From positions 868,001 through 932,000 of the forward strand of contig NC_009659.1 in NCBI RefSeq assembly GCF_000013625.1: a DNA stretch of 64,000 bases, read 5' to 3'. The notes below the pieces were generated by a model that was given only the letters and a program-made list of their open reading frames with translations, did not search any database and was not told the origin of the DNA. Positions 44,450 through 53,372 of this stretch are shown one piece after another. The first letter of the stretch is position 1. Each line of letters starts with the position of its first letter. Source of the stretch: Janthinobacterium sp. Marseille. GTDB taxonomy: Bacteria; Pseudomonadota; Gammaproteobacteria; Burkholderiales; Burkholderiaceae_D. A program made the translations under genes and the position numbers.

Positions 44450-45376
44450 ATGTCCGTACAATCATTGAAGACAAAACGAGGACGTCCACCTAAGGATATG
44501 GCGAACCGCATCAGAACCTTGGCGTGGTTTCGTGCCGTTCAAAAAAGATCCGGGAAAAGTAGTGTGGAATTAGGACGGGAGTTCCATCCTAAGGACTATA
44601 GTTATGATGGTGAAAAGCAAAAGACTTCTCATCGCTGGGAGCGCTATGCGGCAGGAACGCATTCGCCGGTAGACGACACAGAGATATCTCTAATCGATAT
44701 TGTGGAGGGTAAATATCCGGGAACAGCTTATTGGTTCCGTCATTTGATTTGGACTGCAATGGGACAAGCAATAACCAATACGAATGAAATTAACATAATG
44801 CTGGCTAGTCTTGATGCATCGGTAGTTGATATTTGTTTTGTGCCGCAAGCAGCGCGCGACAAAGCAACTCTAACACGTGCACCGTACGATTATGGAGTGC
44901 CTACCAAGCTTTCGTATTTGCGTTCTCTGGATGGTTTAACCGCGATATTGTTACTTGTTCGGGAGGCGGAACTAGTTGGAAATGGGCGTGCACATGCTCA
45001 GCTAATGTTTCGGATTTCAGAAACACTATTCTTTTTAAAGAAAATTCCGGAGTTATTCGAGGTACTTGAAGACGTAGTGGAATGCCTCAATGAGAAGATC
45101 GCACGATTTAAATATCATATGGTTGGCGATATTACGTTACCTGGCCCCCAAATTAATTTGGCGCGATTGATGGAAGACGAGGCGAGATTTTGGGAAATTG
45201 ATGAATACAGAGCATTAGAGCATCAATTAATCGAGAAACTTCAGCGCCTGTTTAACGATACTTCGATGCTAATAAGCTGGTTAGATAAACCTCATCCCAT
45301 ATTGGGGGAGGCGCCCCGTGATGCCTTGTTGCATCCTCAAGGAGTTAGTGCAGTGCGTTCCCTTTTGGAATTTTGA
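44450..45376 (+). CDS. Unrecognised 308-residue protein of the transposon
   Basis: The protein opens with a basic KTKRGRPPKDMANRIRTLAWFRAVQKRSGKSSVELGREF, which resembles an AT-hook followed by a helix-turn-helix, and then SHRWERYAAGTHSP. The remaining 220 residues are helical and lack recognisable catalytic motifs. It could be a transposon-encoded regulator that binds DNA through its N terminus. It is followed by a relic IS21-like end and then the ietAS-type pair. Codon use is AT-rich like its neighbours. Confidence 0.7.
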   Translation: MSVQSLKTKRGRPPKDMANRIRTLAWFRAVQKRSGKSSVELGREFHPKDYSYDGEKQKTSHRWERYAAGTHSPVDDTEISLIDIVEGKYPGTAYWFRHLIWTAMGQAITNTNEINIMLASLDASVVDICFVPQAARDKATLTRAPYDYGVPTKLSYLRSLDGLTAILLLVREAELVGNGRAHAQLMFRISETLFFLKKIPELFEVLEDVVECLNEKIARFKYHMVGDITLPGPQINLARLMEDEARFWEIDEYRALEHQLIEKLQRLFNDTSMLISWLDKPHPILGEAPRDALLHPQGVSAVRSLLEF

Positions 45377-45387
45377 CGCACTGTGTA

Positions 45388-45408
45388 TTGATTTGTGTCG
45401 AAAATTGA
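45388..45408 (+). repeat. Relic IS21-like terminal sequence
   Basis: TTGATTTGTGTCGAAAATTG, 12 bases after the stop of the 308-residue gene, matches the IS21 copy 2 left end TTGATTTGCATCGAAAACTG at 17 of 20 positions. No istA sequence follows, so it would be a solitary relic. Confidence 0.4.
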
Positions 45409-45510
45409 ATGTGCTCTTCATATTGGGAAAAAGTAGTGAGATGGAGCGATACGTGTGTCGTGGAACGCTTGACGTCGTATATATTAGACAATTTGTTTGA
45501 TTCATTATGA

Positions 45511-45539
45511 TTGACATATTGGTGGCATAGGTTGACAAT
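45511..45539 (+). promoter_or_regulatory. Probable promoter of the ietAS-type pair
   Basis: TTGACA at 45511-45516 and GACAAT at 45534-45539 are separated by 17 bases, about 50 bases upstream of the ATPase start. The stretch contains four TTGAC copies within 70 bases, which may also be a binding array. Confidence 0.5.
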
Positions 45540-45589
45540 GATTGCAGTTTCATTGACACTTACTAATAAACCTATTGACGCCTATCCCG

Positions 45590-46693
45590 ATGTCCTTGCC
45601 TGTCCCTGATCTTGTTGAATTCGCTGATGCAGCCCTTGCTGCTGACTACAGCCGCCTGCGCCGAGTTGGTCAGCGCATATCGAAAGCCATTGAAATTGAA
45701 GATCCTGAAGGTGCTCGCAGATTTCGTCTTGTTCTAAATAAAAAAGGTGTTCCATTACAAGCTTCAGGTTTCGTCGAGATGCTTCCGGTTGACAATAAAT
45801 CTAGACTGCCGTTGATCGAAGAGCAGCCTTGGCCTGATGCACCTCTTTTCTTGGATGACGCTGGTAACGAGCAATTTGCATCATTTCTTACAGACATTAA
45901 GCATCATGAGAAATTAGCCGCAGCAGGCATCGCATCTAAGCATTCTCTGATGCTTGCAGGCCCTCCTGGTACTGGCAAAACCTTACTTGCTGGTCATGTG
46001 GCGGCTCAGCTCGGCCGAAAACTATATGTGGTTCGTCTTGACTCACTAATTTCTTCCCTCTTGGGAGATACCGCAAAAAATATAAGAAGCGTCTTCGACT
46101 TTGTCGCGGGTAAGGATGCTGTGCTTTTTTTGGATGAACTTGACGCTGTGGCTAAGATGCGAGACGACCGTGCCGAATTAGGGGAGTTAAAGCGTGTAGT
46201 TAATACGGTCATCCAAGGCATCGACTCTTTGGATGCATCTGCCGTCATAATTGCGGCTACGAACCATGCCCAAATGCTTGACAGCGCCATTTGGCGACGC
46301 TTTCATTACAAAATTATTTTCACCCTTCCAGATTTCGATCTGCGGACAGAACTATGGTCGTATTTCTTGCAGCTTGGCCCTGAACACTCGTTAACGTGTC
46401 GCATACTCAGTTGTCTATCAAGTGGGCAATCAGGTGCAGATATCGAACAATGGGCTTTTGCGGCGCGGAGGCGCTCAGCCCTAGCTTCACAACCCATTGA
46501 TGCGGTTGCGATAGCAGAGTCCTTGACCGTAGAGAATTATAAGATCCCAACTACAGCACACGGAAAAAGCAACGAGCCACGTCGTCGTATTACTCGAGAA
46601 CTTGTGACTAATCACAATATATCCCAAGCAGATGTTGGAAGATTTTTAGGCATCAGCCGCCAAGCAGTTTCTTCATATTTGAAGGTCACATAA
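45590..46693 (+). CDS. IetA-like AAA ATPase (defence)
   Basis: The protein of about 367 residues is an AAA+ ATPase with Walker A AGPPGTGKTLLAG (near residue 124), Walker B AVLFLDELDAV (near 180), sensor IIAATNHAQMLDSAIWRRFHY and arginine finger. Its C terminus has a helix-turn-helix NHNISQADVGRFLGISRQAVSSYLKV. It overlaps the subtilase gene by one base. AAA ATPase plus subtilase is the ietAS antiphage pair. ATG at 45590 is chosen over a TTG at 45575; neither has a clear ribosome binding site. Confidence 0.85.
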   Translation: MSLPVPDLVEFADAALAADYSRLRRVGQRISKAIEIEDPEGARRFRLVLNKKGVPLQASGFVEMLPVDNKSRLPLIEEQPWPDAPLFLDDAGNEQFASFLTDIKHHEKLAAAGIASKHSLMLAGPPGTGKTLLAGHVAAQLGRKLYVVRLDSLISSLLGDTAKNIRSVFDFVAGKDAVLFLDELDAVAKMRDDRAELGELKRVVNTVIQGIDSLDASAVIIAATNHAQMLDSAIWRRFHYKIIFTLPDFDLRTELWSYFLQLGPEHSLTCRILSCLSSGQSGADIEQWAFAARRRSALASQPIDAVAIAESLTVENYKIPTTAHGKSNEPRRRITRELVTNHNISQADVGRFLGISRQAVSSYLKVT

Positions 46694-48939
46694 TGCCTAC
46701 AGAAGCTCGCCCCGTACTGAATCCGGTCCTGTCATTAAAACGCGACCCACGACGCGTTAGCGTGACGGGGCGATCTGCTAATGAAAAACAAGTGGATGTG
46801 TCACGCTTGGCAATCCAAAGACATAAACTTTCCGAGCAAATTTTGAGTTTTGAAGAACAGACTGCTCGGTATCATGCTGGAAAATTACTAGTTGCGGTCA
46901 AGATGTATGACGATTCCTTGGCTCCGAGCTATGAGCCGGAATCCATTTTTAGAGAAACTCTAGGATCAGAGCTTATCGCACCGATTAATGGTGGATATCT
47001 TGCCCAACTGGATCATCGAGCTTTAAAGAATATATCCAAGATCGTCCGAGAAAGTGCAACGACAGATGTGCGCGTTACTGTCTCGCGCATTGAAAGCATT
47101 TCAATCCCTACAGAAGTTGATGTTTTACGTGGACGAACGGTTCAATCACTTTGGGATCATGCGATCCAAGACGATAGGGGGCGAGTTTTCACTTTGTGGT
47201 TAGCTCCATATAGTGAAAACATGGCCCGCTCAGAGGTTGCTGCCCAGATCGGGGAATTCGCAGGTGCTCAGGATATTTACTCTCTTGCTGATCTTGTGGC
47301 CATCACACGGGAGCAAGGATCAGACGCGGATCAATTACAAGTTCAGAACAGCCAAGCATCTGCAAGCATTATTCGCGCAATAAGGGAATACCGTCAAAAC
47401 CCTTTCACGCGAATGCAATTTGTCGCACGTAATCCTACGGCGCTCATTCGACTGGTCAATTCCGGCGCTGTGTTCCGAATTGAGCCTGTGAGAGCATTGA
47501 AGGCGGCCGACATACCTTCCGCACCAGATCCTGATCGCCCGGTGCCAGACGAACAATGGCAACCCATTGTCGGTGTGGTGGACGGTGGTCTATTTGCCCA
47601 GACATACGCCCCGATGGTTGCGTGGCGGGCGCCGTCCCTAGTGTCAGACATCGCGGCGAACCGCAAGCATGGCAACAGGGTTGGCTCCTTGGTCGTGCAC
47701 GGTTCGGCATGGAATACGCACTTGACGCTGCCATCTTTGGTATGTCGGATTGGGGTTGCGCAAGCCATCGCAAAGGACGACGCAGGTTCTGCGACCCGCA
47801 CCGCATTTCGAAGCTATTTGCATTCCGTAATTGCTCGGCACCACGGCGATACTAAGGTTTGGAATTTTTCGTTCAACGAACCGGTTGATGGTGCTGATCA
47901 TTTGGAAATGAGCGAGCTGGGTCATGAAATACATAAGATTGCGAGGGAATTTGACATTCTGCCGGTTATATCGATCGGTAACGTTGATCAACACAACAAC
48001 CGGCGCTTGAATCCCCCCGCGGATTGTGAAGCTGCCTTAACGGTCGGTGGCCGCATTCAGGAAGATTCGCTGCCTGGAGCAGCATGCGTTTCATGTTTAC
48101 CTGGTCCAGGGCCCGAAGGACTGATGAAGCCAGAAGTTTCTTGGTTTTCTACACTGCGGGGACTCGGCGGGAATCTGGAAACTGGCAGCAGCTATGCGAC
48201 CGGGATTGTTTCCGCTGTAGCTGCACATACTTTCCACCAATTGAGATCGCCCACGCCGGATTTAGTTAAAGCGCTACTGATTAATACTGCGGACGGGAAT
48301 GTGCACGACAACAGGCTGGGTTGGGGATCGCCTTGTCTGAAATCTCCAACGCCTTGGGAATGTCCAGAAGGAAGTGTGACCTTGATTTGGACGTCTAATC
48401 TGCGAGCGGGTCTTTGGCATTATTGGGAAGACATCCCTATACCCCCTGAGTTCATTACTGAGAATAAACTTAAAGGTAGCGTTGCACTAACAGCCATTCT
48501 GCGACCTAAGGTATCTGAATTAGGTTCTGCGAATTATTTTTCGACGCGCTTGCAAGTGGCATTGCAATATACAAAGCCTAATGGAAAAATGGGAAACTTG
48601 GCTGGATCCATGAAAGAAAGCACGGATCGGGAAGCCCAAGCGCGTGCCGAGCATGCAAAGTGGAATCCGATTCGACATCATGCGACAAATATTCCTGGAG
48701 GAAAAGTCTTCAGCGGCCGCACCTTACGGGTGTGCGCTCGAGTTTTTGGGCGTGACCTATATCAGTTCGGAATACGCAGTAATGCTGAGATTGAAGAAAG
48801 TTCGGTTGCTTTTGCTCTGACCTTGAGCGCACCACCCGGAAAAACTAGCTCTTCGATATATAACTCTGTTGCAGCAAGCTTAGGGAACTATGTGGAGAGC
48901 GCATTGAATGACATCGAAGTCAACGTGCCCAACTCATAG
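46693..48939 (+). CDS. IetS-like subtilase (defence)
   Basis: This 748-residue S8-family protease has the catalytic aspartate in VGVVDGGLFAQ (D297), histidine in RKHGNRVGSLVVHG (H326), oxyanion asparagine in SIGNVD (N430) and serine in ETGSSYATGIVSAVA (S500). About 290 residues before the protease domain are family-specific. No signal peptide is present, so it acts in the cytoplasm. It is coupled to the AAA ATPase gene by a one-base overlap. The ATPase may control or feed the protease during infection. Confidence 0.87.
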   Translation: MPTEARPVLNPVLSLKRDPRRVSVTGRSANEKQVDVSRLAIQRHKLSEQILSFEEQTARYHAGKLLVAVKMYDDSLAPSYEPESIFRETLGSELIAPINGGYLAQLDHRALKNISKIVRESATTDVRVTVSRIESISIPTEVDVLRGRTVQSLWDHAIQDDRGRVFTLWLAPYSENMARSEVAAQIGEFAGAQDIYSLADLVAITREQGSDADQLQVQNSQASASIIRAIREYRQNPFTRMQFVARNPTALIRLVNSGAVFRIEPVRALKAADIPSAPDPDRPVPDEQWQPIVGVVDGGLFAQTYAPMVAWRAPSLVSDIAANRKHGNRVGSLVVHGSAWNTHLTLPSLVCRIGVAQAIAKDDAGSATRTAFRSYLHSVIARHHGDTKVWNFSFNEPVDGADHLEMSELGHEIHKIAREFDILPVISIGNVDQHNNRRLNPPADCEAALTVGGRIQEDSLPGAACVSCLPGPGPEGLMKPEVSWFSTLRGLGGNLETGSSYATGIVSAVAAHTFHQLRSPTPDLVKALLINTADGNVHDNRLGWGSPCLKSPTPWECPEGSVTLIWTSNLRAGLWHYWEDIPIPPEFITENKLKGSVALTAILRPKVSELGSANYFSTRLQVALQYTKPNGKMGNLAGSMKESTDREAQARAEHAKWNPIRHHATNIPGGKVFSGRTLRVCARVFGRDLYQFGIRSNAEIEESSVAFALTLSAPPGKTSSSIYNSVAASLGNYVESALNDIEVNVPNS

Positions 48940-48981
48940 TGGCATGGCAATCGATGTATGAATAGCGTGAATAATATCAAA

Positions 48982-49003
48982 GTCGCAACCCAATGGTTGC
49001 GAC
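48982..49003. terminator. Hairpin after the subtilase gene
   Basis: GTCGCAACC and GGTTGCGAC are perfect nine-base arms around CAAT, 43 bases after the stop. Only AATAAGG follows, so it could be a Rho-independent terminator of low strength or a protein-binding site. Confidence 0.5.
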
Positions 49004-49223
49004 AATAAGGCACCCAGAGCGGCAATTTTCTGCGACCATCAGACACATCGGGTCTCTCGTGCTTGCTTGGGGTATCTTAAATTCCCAAGAAGGCGTCTAA
49101 GGATCAAAATTCTCTCCCACAGGCCGTAGCAACGCCCCTCCATAACCTAGACTGTGATTCGCGGCAATCGCTGTAACCGATCAGCTTCTGGGTAAGAACC
49201 GCATTACGTCAATAGCCGCTGTT

Positions 49224-49342
49224 GCGTCAAAAACTACTTCTGTCGCTTATGGGCAGAAAATCCATCTTTAAGTTAGCTTTTACGGCAAAAATCTCACTTT
49301 CTTCGGCAGGGATTTCAACTTCTCCGTCACTTTACGCAGCTG
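49224..49342 (-). repeat. Right-end ladder of TnsB-type repeats
   Basis: On the minus strand the units begin near 49328 (GAGAAGTTGAAATCCCTG), 49307 (GAAGAAAGTGAGATTTTTGC), 49276 (AAAGATGGATTTTCTG) and 49246 (AGAAGTAGTTTTTGACG). They match the left-end family in inverted orientation, and the two outer units overlap by about five bases just as a pair does on the left. The sequence CAGCTGCGTAAAGTGAC at the outer edge (49326-49342) matches CAGCTCGTAACGTGAC at the left edge. Confidence 0.7.
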
Positions 49343-49451
49343 ATTTCTATATACGTTTTTCTTCTAACAAAATGCAAAAAGATTCGTTTTCTTTATAACG
49401 TCTAAGTGCAATTATTGCAGCCTGTTAGCCATATTTGTAATAAGAGAGCTT

Positions 49452-50315
49452 ATGTCAGCCGTCCTTGCCCTTCCTGTCAGGAAACAAACCGCATCCAGGG
49501 TTTTGCCTGGATTCAATTTGTCGCTTGGCTTTACGATCTTTTATCTCAGCCTGATCGTCCTGATACCGTTGTCGGCCGTCTTCCTGAAAACATTCACGAT
49601 GAGCTGGGACGCTTTTGTTGCGGCCGTTACTTCGGATCGTGTGATTGCCTCTTATAAGTTGAGTTTTGGCGCTTCGCTGATAGGCGCGGTTTTGAATGCT
49701 TTCTTTGGCGGCATCGTGGCATGGGTCCTGGTGCGCTACAAATTCCCCGGCAAGAAAATTATTGATGCGATGGTTGATTTGCCGTTCGCATTGCCGACTG
49801 CGGTTGCAGGTATCGCGCTGACCGCGCTGTATTCCCCGAACGGCTGGATCGGTCGCTATCTGGAAGCGATTGGTATCAAGGTAGCCTTTACACCCTTGGG
49901 TGTGATTATCGCGCTGACCTTTATTGGTTTGCCGTTTGTCGTGCGTACCGTGCAACCGGTGCTGGAAGATATGGAAAAGGAACTGGAAGAAGCTGCGGCC
50001 AGCCTCGGTGCGAGCCATTGGCAAACCTTTACCAAGGTGATTTTCCCGACAGTGTTTCCGGCCTTGTTGACTGGCTTTGCGCTGGCGTTTGCACGTGCCA
50101 CCGGTGAATACGGTTCCGTTATTTTCATCGCTGGCAATATGCCGATGGTGTCTGAAATCACACCGCTGTTTATCGTGACCAAGCTGGAACAGTATGACTA
50201 TGCAGGTGCGACAGCGATTGCGGTGGTGATGTTGCTGGCTTCTTTCCTGATGTTGTTGACGATTAATTTATTGCAAGCCTGGACCCGTAAGCGTGGCCAG
50301 GCGGAGAAAGTTTGA
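49452..50315 (+). CDS. cysT: Sulfate ABC transporter permease CysT
   Basis: This 287-residue inner-membrane protein has about six helices and the permease loop [46 protein letters not shown], which contacts the ATPase in sulfate/thiosulfate permeases. It is the first gene of cysTWA. The usual upstream sbp or cysP receptor gene is absent here; the transposon end lies about 80-110 bases upstream. Confidence 0.94.
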   Translation: MSAVLALPVRKQTASRVLPGFNLSLGFTIFYLSLIVLIPLSAVFLKTFTMSWDAFVAAVTSDRVIASYKLSFGASLIGAVLNAFFGGIVAWVLVRYKFPGKKIIDAMVDLPFALPTAVAGIALTALYSPNGWIGRYLEAIGIKVAFTPLGVIIALTFIGLPFVVRTVQPVLEDMEKELEEAAASLGASHWQTFTKVIFPTVFPALLTGFALAFARATGEYGSVIFIAGNMPMVSEITPLFIVTKLEQYDYAGATAIAVVMLLASFLMLLTINLLQAWTRKRGQAEKV

Positions 50316-50316
50316 T

Positions 50317-51225
50317 ATGGCGGCGATAGCTCCCCCTTCCAGCAGCGCGATTCCAGTTAGCCTGGCGCGTGCGCCGTGCGTACCGGCAGCGACGCTGGAA
50401 CCGACCTGGATACGTACATTATTGATTGTCGTAGCGCTGGCTTTCCTGACGTTATTCCTGTTTGTGCCACTGGCATCGGTATTTGCCGAAGCATTGAAAA
50501 AAGGCTGGGATGCCTATATTGCAGCCATCCTGGAAGAAGACGCAGTATCGGCGATCAAGCTGACTTTGCTGACGGCTGCAATTGCAGTGCCGCTGAACCT
50601 GGTCTTCGGTGTGGCGGCTTCATGGTGTATCGCCAAGTTTGATTTCCGTGGCAAAAGCATCTTGCTGACGCTGATTGATTTGCCGTTTTCGGTTTCACCT
50701 GTCATCTCGGGTTTGATTTATGTCTTGCTGTTTGGCGCCCAGGGCTGGTTCGGCGGCTGGCTGCAGGAACACAATATCAAGATCCTGTTTGCGGTACCCG
50801 GTATTGTGCTGGCGACAATTTTCGTGACTTTCCCCTTTGTCGCACGTGAATTGATCCCGCTGATGCAGTCGCAGGGCAGTGAAGAAGAAGAGGCGGCGCT
50901 GGTACTGGGTGCTTCCGGCTGGAAAACCTTCTGGCATGTGACGCTGCCGAATATTAAATGGGGTCTGTTATACGGTGTGATTTTGTGTAATGCCCGTGCG
51001 ATGGGTGAATTTGGTGCAGTTTCGGTGGTTTCCGGTCATATCCGCGGCCAGACGAATACGATTCCTTTGCAGGTCGAGATTCTGTATAACGAATACCAAT
51101 TTTCAGCGGCATTCGCGGTAGCATCGTTGCTGGCAATGTTGGCACTGGTTACACTGGCGCTCAAATCATTCATCGAATGGCGTTTACGAGATACACACGA
51201 ACAGTTTCAGGAGCAGGGATCATGA
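50317..51225 (+). CDS. cysW: Sulfate ABC transporter permease CysW
   Basis: The 302-residue second permease has [36 protein letters not shown] and the EAA loop [48 protein letters not shown] at 50317 follows the cysT stop by one base and has GGAG upstream. Its stop overlaps cysA as ATGA. Confidence 0.94.
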   Translation: MAAIAPPSSSAIPVSLARAPCVPAATLEPTWIRTLLIVVALAFLTLFLFVPLASVFAEALKKGWDAYIAAILEEDAVSAIKLTLLTAAIAVPLNLVFGVAASWCIAKFDFRGKSILLTLIDLPFSVSPVISGLIYVLLFGAQGWFGGWLQEHNIKILFAVPGIVLATIFVTFPFVARELIPLMQSQGSEEEEAALVLGASGWKTFWHVTLPNIKWGLLYGVILCNARAMGEFGAVSVVSGHIRGQTNTIPLQVEILYNEYQFSAAFAVASLLAMLALVTLALKSFIEWRLRDTHEQFQEQGS

Positions 51226-52289
51226 GCATCGAAGTCAAGAATATTCAAAAGCAATTTGGCAATTTTGTCGCACTTAACAATGTATCGCTGGACTTTCCGG
51301 CGGGCGAGTTGACTGCTTTACTGGGCCCTTCCGGCTGCGGCAAAACCACCTTGTTGCGCATCATTGCCGGTCTGGAACAACCGGACCACGGGCAAGTGCT
51401 GCTGGATGGCGAAGATGCTTCGGCGCGCCATGTGCGCGAACGCCAGGTCGGCTTCGTATTCCAGCATTACGCATTGTTCAAGCACATGACCGTGTTTGAA
51501 AACATCGCTTTCGGTTTGCGCGTACGCCCTGCGGCGACCCGTCCGTCGGAATCGCAGATCAAGGAAAAAGTCACGAAGTTGCTGGAACTGGTGCAACTGG
51601 ACTGGCTGGCTGATCGTTATCCGCCGCAATTGTCCGGTGGCCAGCGTCAGCGTATTGCATTGGCACGTGCGCTGGCCGTTGAGCCACGCGTCTTGCTGCT
51701 GGATGAACCTTTCGGTGCACTGGATGCAAAAGTACGTAAGGAATTGCGTCGCTGGTTGCGTCGCCTGCATGACGACCTGCATGTCACCAGTATTTTCGTC
51801 ACGCATGACCAGGAAGAAGCACTGGAAGTGGCTGATCAGATCGTCCTGATGAACAAGGGCAATGTCGAACAGATCGGCGCACCCAAGGATGTCTACAACA
51901 ACCCGGCTTCGCCTTTTGTTTATGGCTTCCTGGGCAATGTGAACCTGTTCCATGGCCGTGTACATGAAGGCATCCTGCAATCATCGGGCATCGCATTCGA
52001 GGCGCCTGAACATGCAGAAACCCAGGATACCAAGGGTATCGGCTATGTGCGTCCGCATGACCTGGAAGTGGATAGATACACGACCGGTGCAGAAGGCATC
52101 GTGGTGCAATTGCGCCGTGCCCATGCGATCGGTCCATTGGCGCAACTGGAACTGGAGCGCGATGATAACGGCGAATTGATTGAAGCCGTGATCTCGAATG
52201 AACGCTTTGGTCATTTGAAATTGAAAGAGGGCGAAACACTAATTGTTCGTCCTAAACGTTTGCAAGTGTTCGTTGACGAATCGGTGTAA
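51222..52289 (+). CDS. cysA: Sulfate ABC transporter ATPase CysA
   Basis: The 355-residue ATPase has Walker [10 protein letters not shown], signature [16 protein letters not shown], Walker [17 protein letters not shown] and the H-loop [15 protein letters not shown]-terminal TOBE-like domain contains [13 protein letters not shown]. The start [13 protein letters not shown] at 51222 is chosen because it overlaps the cysW stop and matches the family. Confidence 0.94.
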   Translation: MSIEVKNIQKQFGNFVALNNVSLDFPAGELTALLGPSGCGKTTLLRIIAGLEQPDHGQVLLDGEDASARHVRERQVGFVFQHYALFKHMTVFENIAFGLRVRPAATRPSESQIKEKVTKLLELVQLDWLADRYPPQLSGGQRQRIALARALAVEPRVLLLDEPFGALDAKVRKELRRWLRRLHDDLHVTSIFVTHDQEEALEVADQIVLMNKGNVEQIGAPKDVYNNPASPFVYGFLGNVNLFHGRVHEGILQSSGIAFEAPEHAETQDTKGIGYVRPHDLEVDRYTTGAEGIVVQLRRAHAIGPLAQLELERDDNGELIEAVISNERFGHLKLKEGETLIVRPKRLQVFVDESV

Positions 52290-52352
52290 GCGCTCAAACG
52301 CTGACCGTTAGTCACCGCACTATTGCGCAAGTATAGATAGAGGTGCCTGGAT

Positions 52353-53279
52353 ATGAATTTTCAACAACTACGATCGATCCGCGAGACCGCGCGTTGCGGT
52401 TACAACCTGACCGAGGTGGCGAATGTGCTGTTCACATCGCAGCCTGGCGTCAGCCGCCAGATTCGGGAGTTGGAGGAAGAGCTGGGCGTCGATATCTTTG
52501 AACGCAATGGCAAACGCCTGACCGGCCTGACCGATCCCGGTCGCGGCATCTTGCAGATCATAGACCGCCTCTTGCTGGAAGCGGAAAACCTGCAACGTGC
52601 GAGCCAGGAATATGCCGGCCAGGAAATCGGCACGCTGGCGGTGGCGACCACCCATACCCAGGCACGTTACATGTTGCCGAAAGTGGTGCAGGTATTCCGC
52701 AAGGAATTCCCGAAAGTGCGTATCGCCCTGCAACAGAGCACACCCGAACATATTGCCGAGTGGGTCTTGTCGGGCAAGGCGGATATCGGTATCGCGACCG
52801 AGGGTTTGAGCCAGTTCGAAGACCTGGTGTCCTTCCCATGCTACCGCTGGCATCACTCGGTAGTCGTACCGGACGGCCATCCCTTGCTGGAAAAGAAACT
52901 GATCACACTGGCCGACCTGGCGCAGTATTCATTGATTACCTATGACCTCGGCTTTACTGGTCGCGGCCATATCGATGAAGCATTCAAACAGGCTGATATC
53001 ACCACCGATATCGTGTTGACGGCGATGGATTCGGACGTTATTCAACAATACGTATTGCTCAACCTGGGTGTCGGCATCGTTGCGTCGATGGCGCTGCAGC
53101 AGAATGGCAGCAATGGCTTGAAAGTGATTGATGCGTCACACCTGTTTGCACAAAACGTGACACGCCTGGCGGTACGTCGCGGTGCTTACCTGCGTCAATA
53201 CACATACGACTTTATCCAGCAATTTGCACCGGACCTTACGCGTGCGGATATCGATGAGGCGATGAAGGCACATGCCTGA
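52353..53279 (+). CDS. cysB: CysB-family LysR regulator of sulfur assimilation
   Basis: The 308-residue protein has the CysB-type N terminus MNFQQLRSIRETARCGYNLTEVANVLFTSQPGVSRQIRELEEELGVDIFERNGKRLTGLT. A substrate-binding domain follows with TTHTQARYMLPKVVQVFR and AMDSDVIQQYVLLNLGVGIVA, a region that binds the acetylserine-type inducer. It follows cysA after 63 bases and probably activates cysTWA. It could be Cbl rather than CysB. Confidence 0.9.
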   Translation: MNFQQLRSIRETARCGYNLTEVANVLFTSQPGVSRQIRELEEELGVDIFERNGKRLTGLTDPGRGILQIIDRLLLEAENLQRASQEYAGQEIGTLAVATTHTQARYMLPKVVQVFRKEFPKVRIALQQSTPEHIAEWVLSGKADIGIATEGLSQFEDLVSFPCYRWHHSVVVPDGHPLLEKKLITLADLAQYSLITYDLGFTGRGHIDEAFKQADITTDIVLTAMDSDVIQQYVLLNLGVGIVASMALQQNGSNGLKVIDASHLFAQNVTRLAVRRGAYLRQYTYDFIQQFAPDLTRADIDEAMKAHA

Positions 53280-53306
53280 ATAGTTTGATGCGGTAGCCTG
53301 GGTGAT

Positions 53307-53346
53307 AAAAAAAGCGTGCTGTCTATATTGGACAGCACGCTTTTTT
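53307..53346. terminator. Bidirectional terminator between cysB and tctA
   Basis: Arms AAGCGTGCTGTC and GACAGCACGCTT enclose TATATTG, with an A-run before and a T-run after, so both convergent operons can end here. Confidence 0.92.
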
Positions 53347-53372
53347 AACATTCTGCAGCAACTCATTGCCGC

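Larger units (their letters stand above)
31111..49345. mobile_element. Tn7-like transposon carrying a defence island (about 18.2 kb)
   Basis: The boundaries are inferred from inverted ladders of about 26-bp repeats at 31127-31258 and 49224-49328, and from the shared outer sequences CAGCTCGTAACGTGAC (left) and CAGCTGCGTAAAGTGAC (right, reverse strand). Inside are tnsA, tnsB, tnsC and tniQ, three defence-type cargoes and IS21 remnants. The element sits between copD and cysT. TGT ends may lie 27 bases further out on each side (31087 and 49369), but I found no clear five-base target duplication, so exact termini are open. Confidence 0.75.
48940..49451. other. Gap holding the right transposon end
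   Basis: No gene is seen. It contains a hairpin after the subtilase gene, the right-end repeat ladder, and from about 49370 the native upstream region of cysT. Confidence 0.65.

Noticed and set aside
31087-49369. Exact TGT...ACA ends and a five-base target duplication
   Set aside because: TGT lies at equal distance (27 bases) from the shared outer motif on both sides, but the flanking five bases (AAGCG and AAATG) do not match, so the ends are left approximate.
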